A stretch of 64,000 nt of DNA from Pedobacter cryoconitis (lineage in GTDB: Bacteria > Bacteroidota > Bacteroidia > Sphingobacteriales > Sphingobacteriaceae): NCBI RefSeq assembly GCF_001590605.1, contig NZ_CP014504.1:62001-126000 (forward strand), given 5' to 3'. The notes beneath the pieces are model-generated. The model was not told where the DNA came from. It saw nothing but the letters and a program-made list of their open reading frames with translations, and did not search any database. This document shows, in pieces, positions 1 to 10,685 of the stretch; position 1 is the stretch's first letter; the number at the start of each line of letters is the position of its first letter. Position numbers and translations under genes: made by a program.

Positions 1-36
1 AGTTGATCAAAAAACATTTTGAGATGAAAGGAAGAG

Positions 37-144
37 TCAGGGATACTTTCGTTTACGAGAGAAATACTTGAATAAGCCAGTAACCAGGCCCAGCCAGCTG
101 TAAATCGAAAAGACCATAACCCGTGTGAGGTTCAGCTTTTTCAT
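37..144 (-). pseudogene. Start of a PepSY-like membrane protein, apparently broken, coupled to the TonB receptor
   Basis: The ATG overlaps the stop codon of the upstream receptor gene (ATGA), a classic coupling arrangement. The first 25 residues (MKKLNLTRVMVF, then SWLGLVTGLF) resemble the first membrane segment of PepSY-associated proteins that often follow siderophore receptors. The frame then stops after 35 codons at a TGA. One of the other two frames stays open to the window edge, so a frameshift (real or from sequencing) is possible. The family call is inference from a very short stretch; a genuine 35-residue membrane peptide is the alternative. Confidence 0.35.
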
Positions 145-2507
145 TGAATCAGGTAACTTATGCCTAATCTATAATTCAGTGGATCACCTAAACCACCGGT
201 AACGGTGCTTGATCTGCTGCCTGTGAAGTAACGTTTATCTGTTAAATTGTAAGCATTCAGCTGGATATTGTATTTGCCCCTGCGGTAATTAAGCGCAGCA
301 TCAAAAACCGTATAAGAAGGGAATATAAAATTCTGATTCGTAATCTGACCCACCTGATCACTGACATATCGTACGCCGGCAGCTATCCCAGTTCCTTTCA
401 CTGCACCTTTTGCCACATTATATTTAAGCCATAAATTGGCAATATGCTTTGGGGCATTGCTAAAGCGGTCACCTTTTTTACCAAATGTACTTGTACTTAA
501 AATCACATGATTGTTATAGGCATATCCGGCTATAATATTGAAATTCTGAATCGTACCTGTGGCTGAAAATTCTATTCCATTGCTTCTTGTCCCTTTTAAT
601 GCTTCCTGACGATGAGAATTCTCTTCTGTAGGTGCTGAGGCGAGAATATTTGCATAATTGATCTGGTAAAGGGCTACGCTGGTTGCAATTGCATTGTTAA
701 AGAAATCACCCTTATATCCGATTTCATATTGTGTCGCTCTGCGGGTAGGGAAAGGGCCACCAGATAATACATTATTAGAAGTTTGTGGATTAAATGATTT
801 TAAAAAGCTGGCATAAACTGAAATGTTGGTTGCAGGTAAATAGACTAACCCGATGCGGGGAATCAATCCTGAAGCCTGCAGTTCATCCCCTTGTTTATTA
901 TCTCTTGCTGAAAGTGGGGTCTCTTTCGCATGATAAGAATCATAGCGCATGGATAACAATGCTTTGATCTTTTCACCAATGCTGACCTGATCCTGAACAT
1001 ATACTCCGATAAGGTTAGTTATTCTTTTATTATCATCTGATTCCTGCGCTTTAACAGAGCCGGCAGGTGGATCCAGGCTGTAATCAGGATTGAAGATAGA
1101 AATGCGTGTAGCGGGCTTATATTGATAGTCATTTTTAGTCCAGCCATAGCGGTTATAATCAACTCCTGTAATGATATGATGATTAAGCAATCCTGTATTA
1201 GTTTGATAAGCTAAATAAGCTGTAGTCTGCAAGCTGAAGCGACTGGTTTCCCAATCTTGATAACTACGGCTGATCGAATCATTTCTTATTTTACCTACCG
1301 GGATGTGATCCGTATAATCCAGTTTGCTATTCACTGCGCGATGTATTGCTGTCAGTTTTAATTTATCGCTGAATTGGTGGTTAAAGGTCAATGTAGCCGA
1401 TATATTGTCAGTTTTTCCATAATCAGTTGGACTTTGTATAGTCAGGTTATCCGGGTAATAATTGAAATCAAAAGTTCCGTCAGGATTGGTCCGGATATAA
1501 GTTCCATTATCATACTGCTGATTCGTTTTTTGGTGTGCATAATTAATTTCTAAATTCAAATCAGTACGGGCAGAGAACAGATAGGTAAGCGAAGGTGCGA
1601 TAAAGATGTTTTCTTTATCCTGGTAGTCTCTGAAGCTTTTTGATTTATCGTACCCGATGATTGCGCGGTAAAGTAGTTTTTTGTTTTTAGAAAAGGGGCC
1701 TGTTAAATCGGCCGATAGTCTTTTGAAATCCCAGCTGCCTATAGCTACATCAAATTCATAGCGTTCTTTAACCTGAGGCTTTTTAGTTACGAAATTAACA
1801 ACACCACCCGGTGAACCTTCACTAAATAACGCGCCTGATGGTCCGCGTAGTAGTTCTACACTTTCAATGTTATATAATAAAGGCTGCTGGCTCCACAGGA
1901 ATAAATTTCCACGGATCCCATTGTAGAGTAGGAAACTTGCGTCAGTAGGAGAGTAGGCTGTAAAACCGCGGATGCTAAAAGAGCCATTTCCGTTATTGGC
2001 TTTCATACCGGTAAATGAGTTGGAGATTTCATTTAATGTAAAGGCTTGACGGTCTTTAATTACCTGATTGGAAACGATCTGTACGGATTGCGGAGTCGTT
2101 AACAATGGAATATCCATTCTGGTAGAGGTGTTGGAGTTCGAGATTTTATAGCGGTTTTTAATTCCGCTGACTGCAACCTCATTCAGCTCCTGTTTGCTTT
2201 TTGAAAGCTGTAAATTAAGCTTCAGTTTTTTACCGGATTCAATGACCAGATTTTGTCTGGTCGCGGTATAACCCACGTTAGAAACAATTAAGACATAGGT
2301 TCCTGCCGGAATGTTCTTAAAGCTGAAATTCCCATTCGCATCGGTTATCGTTTTGAGTTTTGTATTTTGAAAAACCACATTCGCACCCGGGATAGGTTCA
2401 TTTTCAAATGAAATAATATTGCCATGTAATGATCCTGCAGGCAGTTGGGCATAGAGCTTGCAGGTAGAGAAAAGTAAAAATATAAAGAGAAAAACCTTGA
2501 TTTTCAT
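141..2507 (-). CDS. TonB-dependent siderophore receptor
   Basis: Outer-membrane receptor of 788 residues, expected to import a ferric siderophore using TonB energy. From the N-terminus: signal peptide (MKIKVFLFIFLLF, cut near LYAQ); a carboxypeptidase-like regulatory beta-sandwich at about 22-100 (PIPGANV, GNFSFKNIPAG); a plug domain at about 115-230 with the SIRGF and VELLRGPSGALFSEGSPGG motifs; then a 22-strand-type barrel ending in YLIQ. I start it at 2507 because the signal peptide begins there; a further in-frame start at 2558 would translate through a hairpin. The substrate cannot be told from sequence. A small CNGRC protein lies upstream, and a PepSY-like start overlaps its stop. Confidence 0.92.
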   Translation of the reverse strand: MKIKVFLFIFLLFSTCKLYAQLPAGSLHGNIISFENEPIPGANVVFQNTKLKTITDANGNFSFKNIPAGTYVLIVSNVGYTATRQNLVIESGKKLKLNLQLSKSKQELNEVAVSGIKNRYKISNSNTSTRMDIPLLTTPQSVQIVSNQVIKDRQAFTLNEISNSFTGMKANNGNGSFSIRGFTAYSPTDASFLLYNGIRGNLFLWSQQPLLYNIESVELLRGPSGALFSEGSPGGVVNFVTKKPQVKERYEFDVAIGSWDFKRLSADLTGPFSKNKKLLYRAIIGYDKSKSFRDYQDKENIFIAPSLTYLFSARTDLNLEINYAHQKTNQQYDNGTYIRTNPDGTFDFNYYPDNLTIQSPTDYGKTDNISATLTFNHQFSDKLKLTAIHRAVNSKLDYTDHIPVGKIRNDSISRSYQDWETSRFSLQTTAYLAYQTNTGLLNHHIITGVDYNRYGWTKNDYQYKPATRISIFNPDYSLDPPAGSVKAQESDDNKRITNLIGVYVQDQVSIGEKIKALLSMRYDSYHAKETPLSARDNKQGDELQASGLIPRIGLVYLPATNISVYASFLKSFNPQTSNNVLSGGPFPTRRATQYEIGYKGDFFNNAIATSVALYQINYANILASAPTEENSHRQEALKGTRSNGIEFSATGTIQNFNIIAGYAYNNHVILSTSTFGKKGDRFSNAPKHIANLWLKYNVAKGAVKGTGIAAGVRYVSDQVGQITNQNFIFPSYTVFDAALNYRRGKYNIQLNAYNLTDKRYFTGSRSSTVTGGLGDPLNYRLGISYLIQ

Positions 2508-2523
2508 GTGCTTTAAAGGGTTT

Positions 2524-2557
2524 TGATAGCGTATCGGCAGCTGCAGATACGCTATCA
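2524..2557 (-). promoter_or_regulatory. Perfect 12-bp inverted repeat in the receptor leader
   Basis: TGATAGCGTATC at 2524-2535 pairs with GATACGCTATCA at 2546-2557 around a 10-base spacer that is itself palindromic (GCAGCTGC). It lies 16 bases before the receptor ATG on the minus strand. No U-run follows, so it is not a normal terminator. It could be an operator or an mRNA hairpin affecting translation or stability. Confidence 0.5.
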
Positions 2558-2728
2558 TTGTATATAATTCGGATATATATAATCAGCAGATAGCCGATTA
2601 TTGGCGCAGCTTGAAAATGCAGCACATAGCAGTCCATCAGTTTGCTGTAAACAGCTCAATACAACAACCTGCTGTACAACGTAATTAATTCACGTTATTC
2701 GGCAGAAAAGAGGGAATACCAATAAAAA

Positions 2729-3112
2729 TTAAGCGAAAACCCCCTGGGGCGGTCTGAAGATATCATTATGAAAAGAGGATGGTTTGAAATGAAGATAAAA
2801 TCTGTTGAAGTTATCTTTTTGCGCAGTCAGAAGAAAGCCTGTAAACCTAAGTTTGTTTAGTTTGCAGAAAAATAAGACGTTTGTGTTTTCCTGATTTTGG
2901 TTTCTTTGCTTTTGCTCATTGTCTTCGGCTTGTTTTAGCTTTTTAGCTAAAATACACCTGCCGTTACAATGCATTTCAGGTCTGTTTTTATTTTCGCAAA
3001 GTACAGTTGAAATATAATTTGCATTTATTTTAAAAGATAACGTTATCCACAGTTTGTTAAAGGATTGTGAGGCAATGATAACGAGTAATAAAATGCAGAC
3101 CGATCTTCTCAA
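2729..3112 (-). CDS. Small secreted or membrane-anchored protein with CNGRC motif
   Basis: Protein of 127 residues with an N-terminal hydrophobic segment (VCILLLVIIASQSF), then a cysteine (VLCENKNRPEMHCNGRC) cluster and KKLKQAE. This C-x(10)-CNG(K/R)C pattern occurs in uncharacterised Bacteroidota proteins found near TonB receptors; the link to metal handling is inference. The start is TTG because an in-frame stop lies just upstream and no ATG is available. A TACATTTG -7 box lies 22 bases upstream. It is 221 bases ahead of the receptor on the same strand and may be cotranscribed. No function is known to me. Confidence 0.65.
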   Translation of the reverse strand: MRRSVCILLLVIIASQSFNKLWITLSFKINANYISTVLCENKNRPEMHCNGRCILAKKLKQAEDNEQKQRNQNQENTNVLFFCKLNKLRFTGFLLTAQKDNFNRFYLHFKPSSFHNDIFRPPQGVFA

Positions 3113-3134
3113 TGACTATGCTTTTAATATGCGG

Positions 3135-3142
3135 CAAATGTA
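3135..3142 (-). promoter_or_regulatory. -7 promoter box (TACATTTG) for the CNGRC protein
   Basis: Exact match to the Bacteroidota TAnnTTTG box on the minus strand, 22 bases before the TTG start. No clear TTTG -33 element is seen. Confidence 0.45.
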
Positions 3143-3309
3143 CCATTTTTTTGCGAAACGGGCATAGATGCTGTCAATGACCTAAATATAAAGCGATTGA
3201 GCAATTTCGGGAAGGATGTTGTCCGTTTCGGGGGAAATATGCTTTATCAAGTTAGACTAAAGATGCATTTTCGTACAAAATAAATAAGAAACCTTTTTTT
3301 TATCCTGAC

Positions 3310-3317
3310 TATATTTG
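3310..3317 (+). promoter_or_regulatory. -7 promoter box (TATATTTG) next to the sensor kinase start
   Basis: Exact TAnnTTTG box ending 5 bases before the ATG at 3323. Transcription would start at or beside the start codon, giving an essentially leaderless mRNA. Confidence 0.45.
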
Positions 3318-3322
3318 CCTCA

Positions 3323-4381
3323 ATGAAAACAACGCTTCCCACGAAAAATCTATTAAAAGTAAGCTGTTGTATTTCTCTGGTGATTTGTCTCTTCTCTTTT
3401 AGTTCTGCTTTTATGGAGGGGGAGGCTATTCAAGGCGCACTATACAGGTCATTTATATCTTTCTTTTTGTTGATGCTGATCAGTGTCGTGAATACTTGTT
3501 TACTTTTGATTTTCAGGACAGAGCGTGATACAACGGGTCAGAATTGTTCAATCTGGTTTTACATTTCAAGTTTCCTCATCAGTACACTGGTGATGTGGAC
3601 GGTGTATAATCTTCAAAATTACCTGGTTCAACAAGGGATCTCAGCAAAAATGATAGTGGTCAGGGTTAAAGGGGATATCATCTATCTTTATATTTTACTA
3701 CAGGGATTATTTGTCAATAGTATATTACTGCTGCTGCAAAATTTCATTCTTATACAAGATGCCAATAATAAAGCGCAGATAGAAAATTCCCGTTTAAGTG
3801 CGGCAAGCTCAGAGGCAGCTTATCAATTGTTACAGCAACAGATTCAACCCCATTTTTTGTTTAATGCGCTCAATATTTTGAAGTCCCTGATCAAAAAGAG
3901 TCCGGAAAGGGCTGAGGATTATCTGTTGCGGTTGTCAGACTTTTTAAGGGTATCTGTATCAGGAAATAAACACGGACTGGCTACCTTAAATGAAGAAGTG
4001 AAATTAGGAATAGATTATCTGGAGATGCAGAAAGTCCGTTTTGGTGAAGCTTTGCAATTCTCCTTTGTGCTTACAAAATCAGATAAATTCCTGCCTGTTT
4101 TTTCCTTACAACCTTTACTGGAAAATGCGATTAAGCACAATGAGCTTACGGATGAAGATCCGCTGATTATCGAAATCAGGCAGGAAGGTGATTATATCTT
4201 AGTGCTTAACAATGTGAAGTTAAGAGCTGTAACAGAGTACTCTACTGGGAGTGGTTTAGCAAATCTTGCAGAGCGGTATAAGTTGTTGTCTGGTGATGAG
4301 ATTGACATCAAAGATGATGGTAAATTCTTTTCAGTGCGTTTAAAAATTTTAGAGAATGAAAATCATAATTATAGAGGATGA
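3323..4381 (+). CDS. LytS/YehU-type sensor histidine kinase
   Basis: Membrane sensor kinase of 352 residues, expected to phosphorylate the response regulator encoded next. Four hydrophobic segments lie at roughly 12-30, 44-64, 79-96 and 118-143, followed by a coiled linker. The His_kinase (PF06580) domain carries the phospho-acceptor H177 in QIQPHFLFNAL. A shortened ATPase domain follows, with its N-box near 262-275 (LLENAIKHNE) and a glycine-rich end (GSGLANL). The reading frame overlaps the regulator gene by 26 bases, so the two are surely cotranscribed. The signal sensed is unknown. Confidence 0.9.
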   Translation: MKTTLPTKNLLKVSCCISLVICLFSFSSAFMEGEAIQGALYRSFISFFLLMLISVVNTCLLLIFRTERDTTGQNCSIWFYISSFLISTLVMWTVYNLQNYLVQQGISAKMIVVRVKGDIIYLYILLQGLFVNSILLLLQNFILIQDANNKAQIENSRLSAASSEAAYQLLQQQIQPHFLFNALNILKSLIKKSPERAEDYLLRLSDFLRVSVSGNKHGLATLNEEVKLGIDYLEMQKVRFGEALQFSFVLTKSDKFLPVFSLQPLLENAIKHNELTDEDPLIIEIRQEGDYILVLNNVKLRAVTEYSTGSGLANLAERYKLLSGDEIDIKDDGKFFSVRLKILENENHNYRG

Positions 4382-5117
4382 AAAATTAACGGCTGAGGAT
4401 CTTGCGGATGTGATTCTGAAATTACAACCGGATGCGCAACTGGTTACTTTTCTGAAATCCGTTAAAGAGGCTGTGGCTTATTTTCAAAACGCGCCAGCGC
4501 CAGACCTGATTTTTAGTGATATTCAGTTAGGGGATGGGTTGAGCTTTGATATTTTTAAAGCTGTAAACGTTGCTGCGCCTATAATTTTTTGTACTGCTTA
4601 TGATGAGTATGCTTTAAATGCTTTCAAAACAAATGGTATTGATTATATTTTAAAGCCATTTACAGAAGCAACTATTGCACAGGCTTTGAATAAATATCAT
4701 GCTTTACGCAGAGGTTTTTCTGATCAGCGTGTATCATATGATGCGCTCTTTGACCTTTTTGTGAACAAGATACCACAAAAAACTTCGTCTATACTGGTCG
4801 CTTATAAAGACAAAATTATTCCCATTAAAACAGAACATATTGCCTTGTTTTACATTGCGAATGAAGAAACGCGGCTGTTAACCTTTGATCAGCAGAGCTA
4901 CGTGCTGAATAAGAAACTTGAAGAGCTTGAAAAATTGTCTGGTGATGATTTCTTCAGAGTAAACCGTCAATATCTGGTCAACCGGAAAGCTGTTAAAGAC
5001 GCGGCTCATTTTTTTTCCCGTAAGCTGGTTGTTAATCTTTCGGTTTCTTTCAAAGAGCCGATCACAATCAGTAAGGAAAAGACTCCTTCATTTCTGGATT
5101 GGCTGGCCAGAAAATAG
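4356..5117 (+). CDS. LytTR-family response regulator
   Basis: Response regulator of 253 residues. The receiver domain (1-115) has the acidic pair in IIEDE, phospho-acceptor D55 in FSDIQLGDG, T80 and K100 in LKPF. The C-terminal LytTR DNA-binding domain (about 145-250) shows the family pattern FYIANEE, FFRVNRQYLVN and the SKEK end. It starts inside the sensor gene (26-base overlap), showing translational coupling. LytTR regulators bind direct repeats upstream of targets; none is identified here. The target could be the divergent receptor locus, but this is only a guess from position. Confidence 0.9.
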   Translation: MKIIIIEDEKLTAEDLADVILKLQPDAQLVTFLKSVKEAVAYFQNAPAPDLIFSDIQLGDGLSFDIFKAVNVAAPIIFCTAYDEYALNAFKTNGIDYILKPFTEATIAQALNKYHALRRGFSDQRVSYDALFDLFVNKIPQKTSSILVAYKDKIIPIKTEHIALFYIANEETRLLTFDQQSYVLNKKLEELEKLSGDDFFRVNRQYLVNRKAVKDAAHFFSRKLVVNLSVSFKEPITISKEKTPSFLDWLARK

Positions 5118-5287
5118 GTACAGGTTTACCGGTTATTTTTGACCGTTCACCGCCAATTTTGTGCATTTCAGCCTTAAAGCCCTTTAGATAATTGATTTGT
5201 TACCTCATCTTTAGCTTAGAGGTTCTGCCCGGCAATAGCAAGAAATATTTGCAAACGTTGTCTGAATCCTGAACTAATTAACTGTAA

Positions 5288-5527
5288 ATGATGAATGTAA
5301 TTATATTTAAAACATCTGTCCAGGACAGAGATGATCTGGATTGTTTAAGGCCGGCACTTAATGCCTTTCTGGGAGAAAAGAACTGGACATTCGATTTAGA
5401 AGATGTAGATAAAATCCTAAGGGTTGTAAGTCCGTTAAAATGTACGATCAAAATAGAGCAATTATTGCTGGAACAAGGATTCTTGTGCATAGAAATGCCT
5501 TATTCGCTGGATGAGTTTAGTGCTTAA
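5288..5527 (+). CDS. Small conserved-type protein, possibly ferredoxin-like fold
   Basis: A 79-residue acidic protein without signal or membrane segment. The predicted beta-alpha-beta-beta-alpha-beta layout (MNVIIFKTS, a helix with LRPALNAFLG, WTFDLEDV, ILRVVSP, a helix with IEQLLLEQGF, CIEM) resembles HMA-like folds but lacks the CxxC metal motif. Two ATG codons are adjacent, so the start may be 5288 or 5291. An opposite-strand frame covers the same stretch but shows no protein-like features. No function is known to me. Confidence 0.55.
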   Translation: MMNVIIFKTSVQDRDDLDCLRPALNAFLGEKNWTFDLEDVDKILRVVSPLKCTIKIEQLLLEQGFLCIEMPYSLDEFSA

Positions 5528-5535
5528 AACCAGAA

Positions 5536-5561
5536 AGGGATCTTCCTTGCGGAAAATCCCT
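5536..5561 (-). terminator. Terminator hairpin after the pfkA-gap operon
   Basis: An 11-bp stem (AGGGATCTTCC / GGAAAATCCCT) with a TTGC loop. The single non-Watson-Crick position is a G-U wobble on the minus-strand RNA but a C-A mismatch on the plus strand, pointing to use by the minus-strand operon. The following U-run is weak. Confidence 0.5.
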
Positions 5562-5595
5562 GTTCTAACTACCTGTGAATCTGTATAAACAGATA

Positions 5596-7445
<1,850 letters not shown>

Positions 7446-7446
7446 G

Positions 7447-8433
7447 TTAAATTGATAAAACTTTAGTCATTTCCAAAAGATCGCTTTCTAATTTAAAACT
7501 ATGCTCTGTCAACGCTTCATCTAAGCTGGTTAACCTGATATCGTTACCTCGTAAGCCTACCATCTGTTGTGTACTGCCTTTCAGCAATTCATTTACAGCG
7601 GCATAACCTAAACGGCTTCCTAAAATCCTGTCAAAACTGCTAGGGCTTCCGCCGCGTTGCAAGTGTCCTAATATAGTGACCTTTGTGTCATAATGATTAA
7701 ACTTTTCTTTAACATGTTTCGCAATGTCGTAAGCACCACCTTGTTTATGCCCTTCAGACACAATAACAATGCTGGAAGATTTTTTTGTTGCTGCTCCGAC
7801 TTCTAATTGTTTAATCAGTTCATCAAGGCTCGTTGCTTTCTCAGGCAGTAATACAGCTTCAGCTCCACAGGCAATAGCACTTCTTAAAGCGATACAACCC
7901 GAATCCCGGCCCATTACTTCTACAAAAAATAAACGGTCATGCGAATCTGCAGTATCCCTGATCTTATCTATAGCTTCTATAACTGTGTTAATCGCAGTAT
8001 CATAGCCCAAAGTAAAATCAGAACCGTATAAATCATTGTCGATCGTACCAGGAATGGCAATTACATTGATATGATGTCTTTGTGCAAAACGACGGGCTCC
8101 GGTGAAAGTACCATCTCCGCCAATCACAACGAGTGCATCTATTTGGTGTAGTTTAAGGTGCTCGTAAGCAAGATCCATTCCTTCGTCGGTTTTGAACTCT
8201 AAACAACGTGCTGTTTTAAGTACTGTTCCGCCTAAATGGATAATATTGCTCACTGAACGGGCATCCATAGGAATAATATTGTTAGTTATTAATCCTTGAT
8301 AACCTTGCAAAACTCCAAACATATTTATACCATTGTAAATACCGGTACGTACTACTGCTCTGATGCATGCGTTCATTCCGGGAGCGTCACCCCCAGATGT
8401 CAATACAGCGATATTTTTGATATTTGGTTTCAT
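7447..8433 (-). CDS. pfkA: ATP-dependent 6-phosphofructokinase
   Basis: Phosphorylates fructose 6-phosphate in glycolysis. The protein has 328 residues, the bacterial length. The ATP site is LTSGGDAPGMN at the N-terminus and GGDGTFTGA near 100. The substrate motif PGTIDND has glycine rather than lysine at the position that marks pyrophosphate-dependent enzymes, so ATP use is expected. VEVMGRDSG and LGHLQRGGSP follow. It heads a three-gene operon with a sugar kinase and gap, all within 6 bases of each other, and is transcribed away from the NUDIX regulator at 8551. Confidence 0.96.
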   Translation of the reverse strand: MKPNIKNIAVLTSGGDAPGMNACIRAVVRTGIYNGINMFGVLQGYQGLITNNIIPMDARSVSNIIHLGGTVLKTARCLEFKTDEGMDLAYEHLKLHQIDALVVIGGDGTFTGARRFAQRHHINVIAIPGTIDNDLYGSDFTLGYDTAINTVIEAIDKIRDTADSHDRLFFVEVMGRDSGCIALRSAIACGAEAVLLPEKATSLDELIKQLEVGAATKKSSSIVIVSEGHKQGGAYDIAKHVKEKFNHYDTKVTILGHLQRGGSPSSFDRILGSRLGYAAVNELLKGSTQQMVGLRGNDIRLTSLDEALTEHSFKLESDLLEMTKVLSI

Positions 8434-8550
8434 CTGTTTATATTACGAATATACCGTGTAGATATTACACTAAGTAATTTATTTTGATTTATTTTATGTA
8501 AATCGCAAACAAGTATATTAATTTGCTTTAGTTTTTAAAAATTTAATGTT

Positions 8551-9240
8551 TTGAAAGAAGTCTTACCACAGCTTAATTCCACCTTCTCAATTGATTGTGT
8601 TTTGTTCGGATTTGATGAAGGAGAATTAAAAGTTCTGCTGATTGAAAGGAACGAGGAACCTTTTAAAGATTGGTGGGCCCTTCCGGGGTATCTTGTTAAT
8701 GAGAACGAAAGTCTGGATCAGTCCGCAGCCCGTATCTTACACGAACTCACAGGAATAGAGAATGTTTACATGGAGCAGTTCTATACTTTTGGTGATGTTG
8801 GCCGTCACCCTCAGGGTAGGATTATATCCGTAGCTTACTATGCAATGTTGCGATTGGGAGGAGATAAAGCCCTTAAACCAATCAGTAATTATGCAAAACA
8901 AGCACACTGGATTAATGTTAAAGACTTGCCTCCGCTGGCATTTGACCATCAGAAAATCTTTGACCAGGGACTTGAAAAAATAAAAAGAAGGATCAAACAT
9001 CAGCCAATTGCTTTTGAATTACTTCCGGAGAAATTTACTTTAACACAGTTACAAAATGTGTATGAAGTGATTTTAGGTAAGAAATTGGATAAAAGGAATT
9101 TTAGAAAAAAGATGTTGAGTTTTAATGTCTTAAAAGATTTGAATGAGAAGCAAAAAGGGGTTTCTTTCCGTGCAGCTACCTTATACCGTTTTGATAAAAG
9201 AAAATATGGAAAGTTATTTGGAAAAGAAATCTCCTTTTAA
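8551..9240 (+). CDS. NUDIX-domain transcriptional regulator (sugar-regulator type)
   Basis: Protein of 229 residues with an N-terminal NUDIX-like domain (1-140; WWALPGYLV) and a C-terminal winged-helix segment (LLPEKFTLTQLQNVYE, RNFRKKM, AATLYRF). The NUDIX box is degenerate: QSAARILHELTGI lacks the REx2EE metal residues, so it probably senses a ligand rather than hydrolyses one. This architecture is that of NrtR and of Bacteroidota AraR-type sugar regulators. The start is TTG; the nearby ATG at 8546 is out of frame. It is divergent from the pfkA operon, which is a plausible target. Confidence 0.8.
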   Translation: MKEVLPQLNSTFSIDCVLFGFDEGELKVLLIERNEEPFKDWWALPGYLVNENESLDQSAARILHELTGIENVYMEQFYTFGDVGRHPQGRIISVAYYAMLRLGGDKALKPISNYAKQAHWINVKDLPPLAFDHQKIFDQGLEKIKRRIKHQPIAFELLPEKFTLTQLQNVYEVILGKKLDKRNFRKKMLSFNVLKDLNEKQKGVSFRAATLYRFDKRKYGKLFGKEISF

Positions 9241-9265
9241 ATCTCCCTCCGTCATATTTTAATAA

Positions 9266-9299
9266 AAAAAATCCCGGTTATGAGTAACCGGGATTTTTT
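9266..9299. terminator. Bidirectional terminator between convergent genes
   Basis: A perfect 15-bp stem (AAAAAATCCCGGTTA and its complement) around the tetraloop TGAG, with A-run and T-run flanks. It serves both the NUDIX regulator (plus strand) and the BadF-type kinase (minus strand). Confidence 0.9.
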
Positions 9300-9317
9300 A
9301 TAATGCTTGTTTTTTTT

Positions 9318-10181
9318 CTATTTCAGACTTCTTGCTGGTTGCATATGGTAATCAACAAGATCATCTATAGGAGAACGGATGATTTTTCCTACACCCATTT
9401 CGTATCTGTCAGCAACAATACTTAAAATATCTCTGAAGCTATAACCTACTGAACCTACACAGTTCAAGGTATACTCTTTATAGTTCGGGTAGTGAATAAC
9501 CAGGTTTTCAAAGAATGCTGTAAAAGCATATTCAACTGTAGAGAATGCATAATCCTCATAGTTATCTTTGAAATCGTATAAGAATTTACTAAATCCTGCA
9601 CAAAAACGATTTGGAAGAGGTTTATTATAAATATGATCAAAGATATCTTCGTTGGTCAAAGCGAAATTATCATAAAAACTTTCTCTCAAACCTTTAGGCA
9701 TATAGCCTTTCATGTAATCACCCAGGATACGTTTACCAATATAACATCCGCTACCTTCATCTCCTAAGAAATAGCCTAAAGAGTCAATGTTTAAAGAGAT
9801 ATCACTTCCATCATAAAGACATGAATTTGTACCTGTACCTAAGATTGCGGCAAAACCTGGCTCATCACCCAGTAATGCTCTGCAAGAAGCCAGTAAATCA
9901 TGTCCAATAAAGATGATTGCATTAGGGAAAACCTGTCCCATAGCATCTGCTACAATTTTTTTATTCGCGTCAGTTGAACAACCTGCGCCATAATAATATA
10001 CTTCTGTTAGCTTATCTGCCTCTAAATGATCTGGTAAAGATTTTTTTAAAGATTCAACAATATAATCTGTACGGGAAAAATACGGATTGTAACCTTCGGT
10101 ATTAAAATGAATTTTTCTACCAGCTTCATTAATTAAGCACCAATTGGTTTTGGTTGAACCACCATCTGCAATAACTATCAT
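9318..10181 (-). CDS. BadF/BadG-type kinase (N-acetylglucosamine kinase-like)
   Basis: A 287-residue ASKHA kinase. It starts at MIVIADGGSTKTNW, the canonical phosphate-1 motif; I take this ATG at 10181 rather than an earlier in-frame one, since the extra 16 residues have no domain counterpart. FAAILGTGTNSCLYDG (phosphate 2) and GDEGSGCYIGKRIL follow, with LNCVGSVGYSF near the adenosine site. It is a paralogue of the kinase at 6603 and converges with the NUDIX regulator. Expected to phosphorylate an amino sugar in the cytoplasm; the exact substrate is unknown. Confidence 0.8.
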   Translation of the reverse strand: MIVIADGGSTKTNWCLINEAGRKIHFNTEGYNPYFSRTDYIVESLKKSLPDHLEADKLTEVYYYGAGCSTDANKKIVADAMGQVFPNAIIFIGHDLLASCRALLGDEPGFAAILGTGTNSCLYDGSDISLNIDSLGYFLGDEGSGCYIGKRILGDYMKGYMPKGLRESFYDNFALTNEDIFDHIYNKPLPNRFCAGFSKFLYDFKDNYEDYAFSTVEYAFTAFFENLVIHYPNYKEYTLNCVGSVGYSFRDILSIVADRYEMGVGKIIRSPIDDLVDYHMQPARSLK

Positions 10182-10598
10182 CTTAATTTGTTTTTTTTGG
10201 GGTAAAAGTAAATATTCCTGACACTTCAAACATGTTTTTTTCCATTTTCAGTTTTTTTTTCTGATTCCTGCGTTTATCCTTGTAAGTTATTTTTCAATTT
10301 TATTATTATTCCTTCTATTTACTAGCTATTAGCCTTCCCAATTCAAATATCTTCCGCTTGGTGCTTCTTCATAAACCGCAAATATCCAGGTATTAAACCT
10401 TGGTAATTAAGATATTGTTAAATTAACACTAAGATAAAATTACACTAGTTATTTTAAATTCCAAATTTTAATATTTTATTAGGGAGGATAAATGTCATAA
10501 TATTCTTTTAAAATACCCAATCATTCAATTTTAAAACACTCATAAAGAGCAATTAAAGAATTTTATGTGGTATTTAACGAACACACGAATAAAAATAC
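10182..10598. other. AT-rich intergenic stretch with no gene seen
   Basis: About 400 bases between two divergent genes. I see only short frames, no convincing RNA fold and no repeat. It presumably holds the promoter of the kinase at 9318 and upstream sequence for the threonine aldolase gene. Confidence 0.5.
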
Positions 10599-10629
10599 TT
10601 TGATGTGAGCTGTAATTGTGATAATTTCA
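10599..10629 (+). promoter_or_regulatory. Promoter of the threonine aldolase gene
   Basis: TTTG at 10599-10602, a 19-base spacer, then TAATTTCA at 10622-10629. This fits the Bacteroidota TTTG-N19-TAnnTTTG pattern with two weak positions. The leader would be about 50 bases. Confidence 0.4.
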
Positions 10630-10685
10630 CCTTTGAGGATTAAAAGAAGCACAAAAACTAAATTGTATGCTGTCCTGTTTTTTCT

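Noticed and set aside
2508..2558. Upstream start for the siderophore receptor (17 extra residues)
   Set aside because: It would place the signal peptide internally and translate through the 34-base hairpin.
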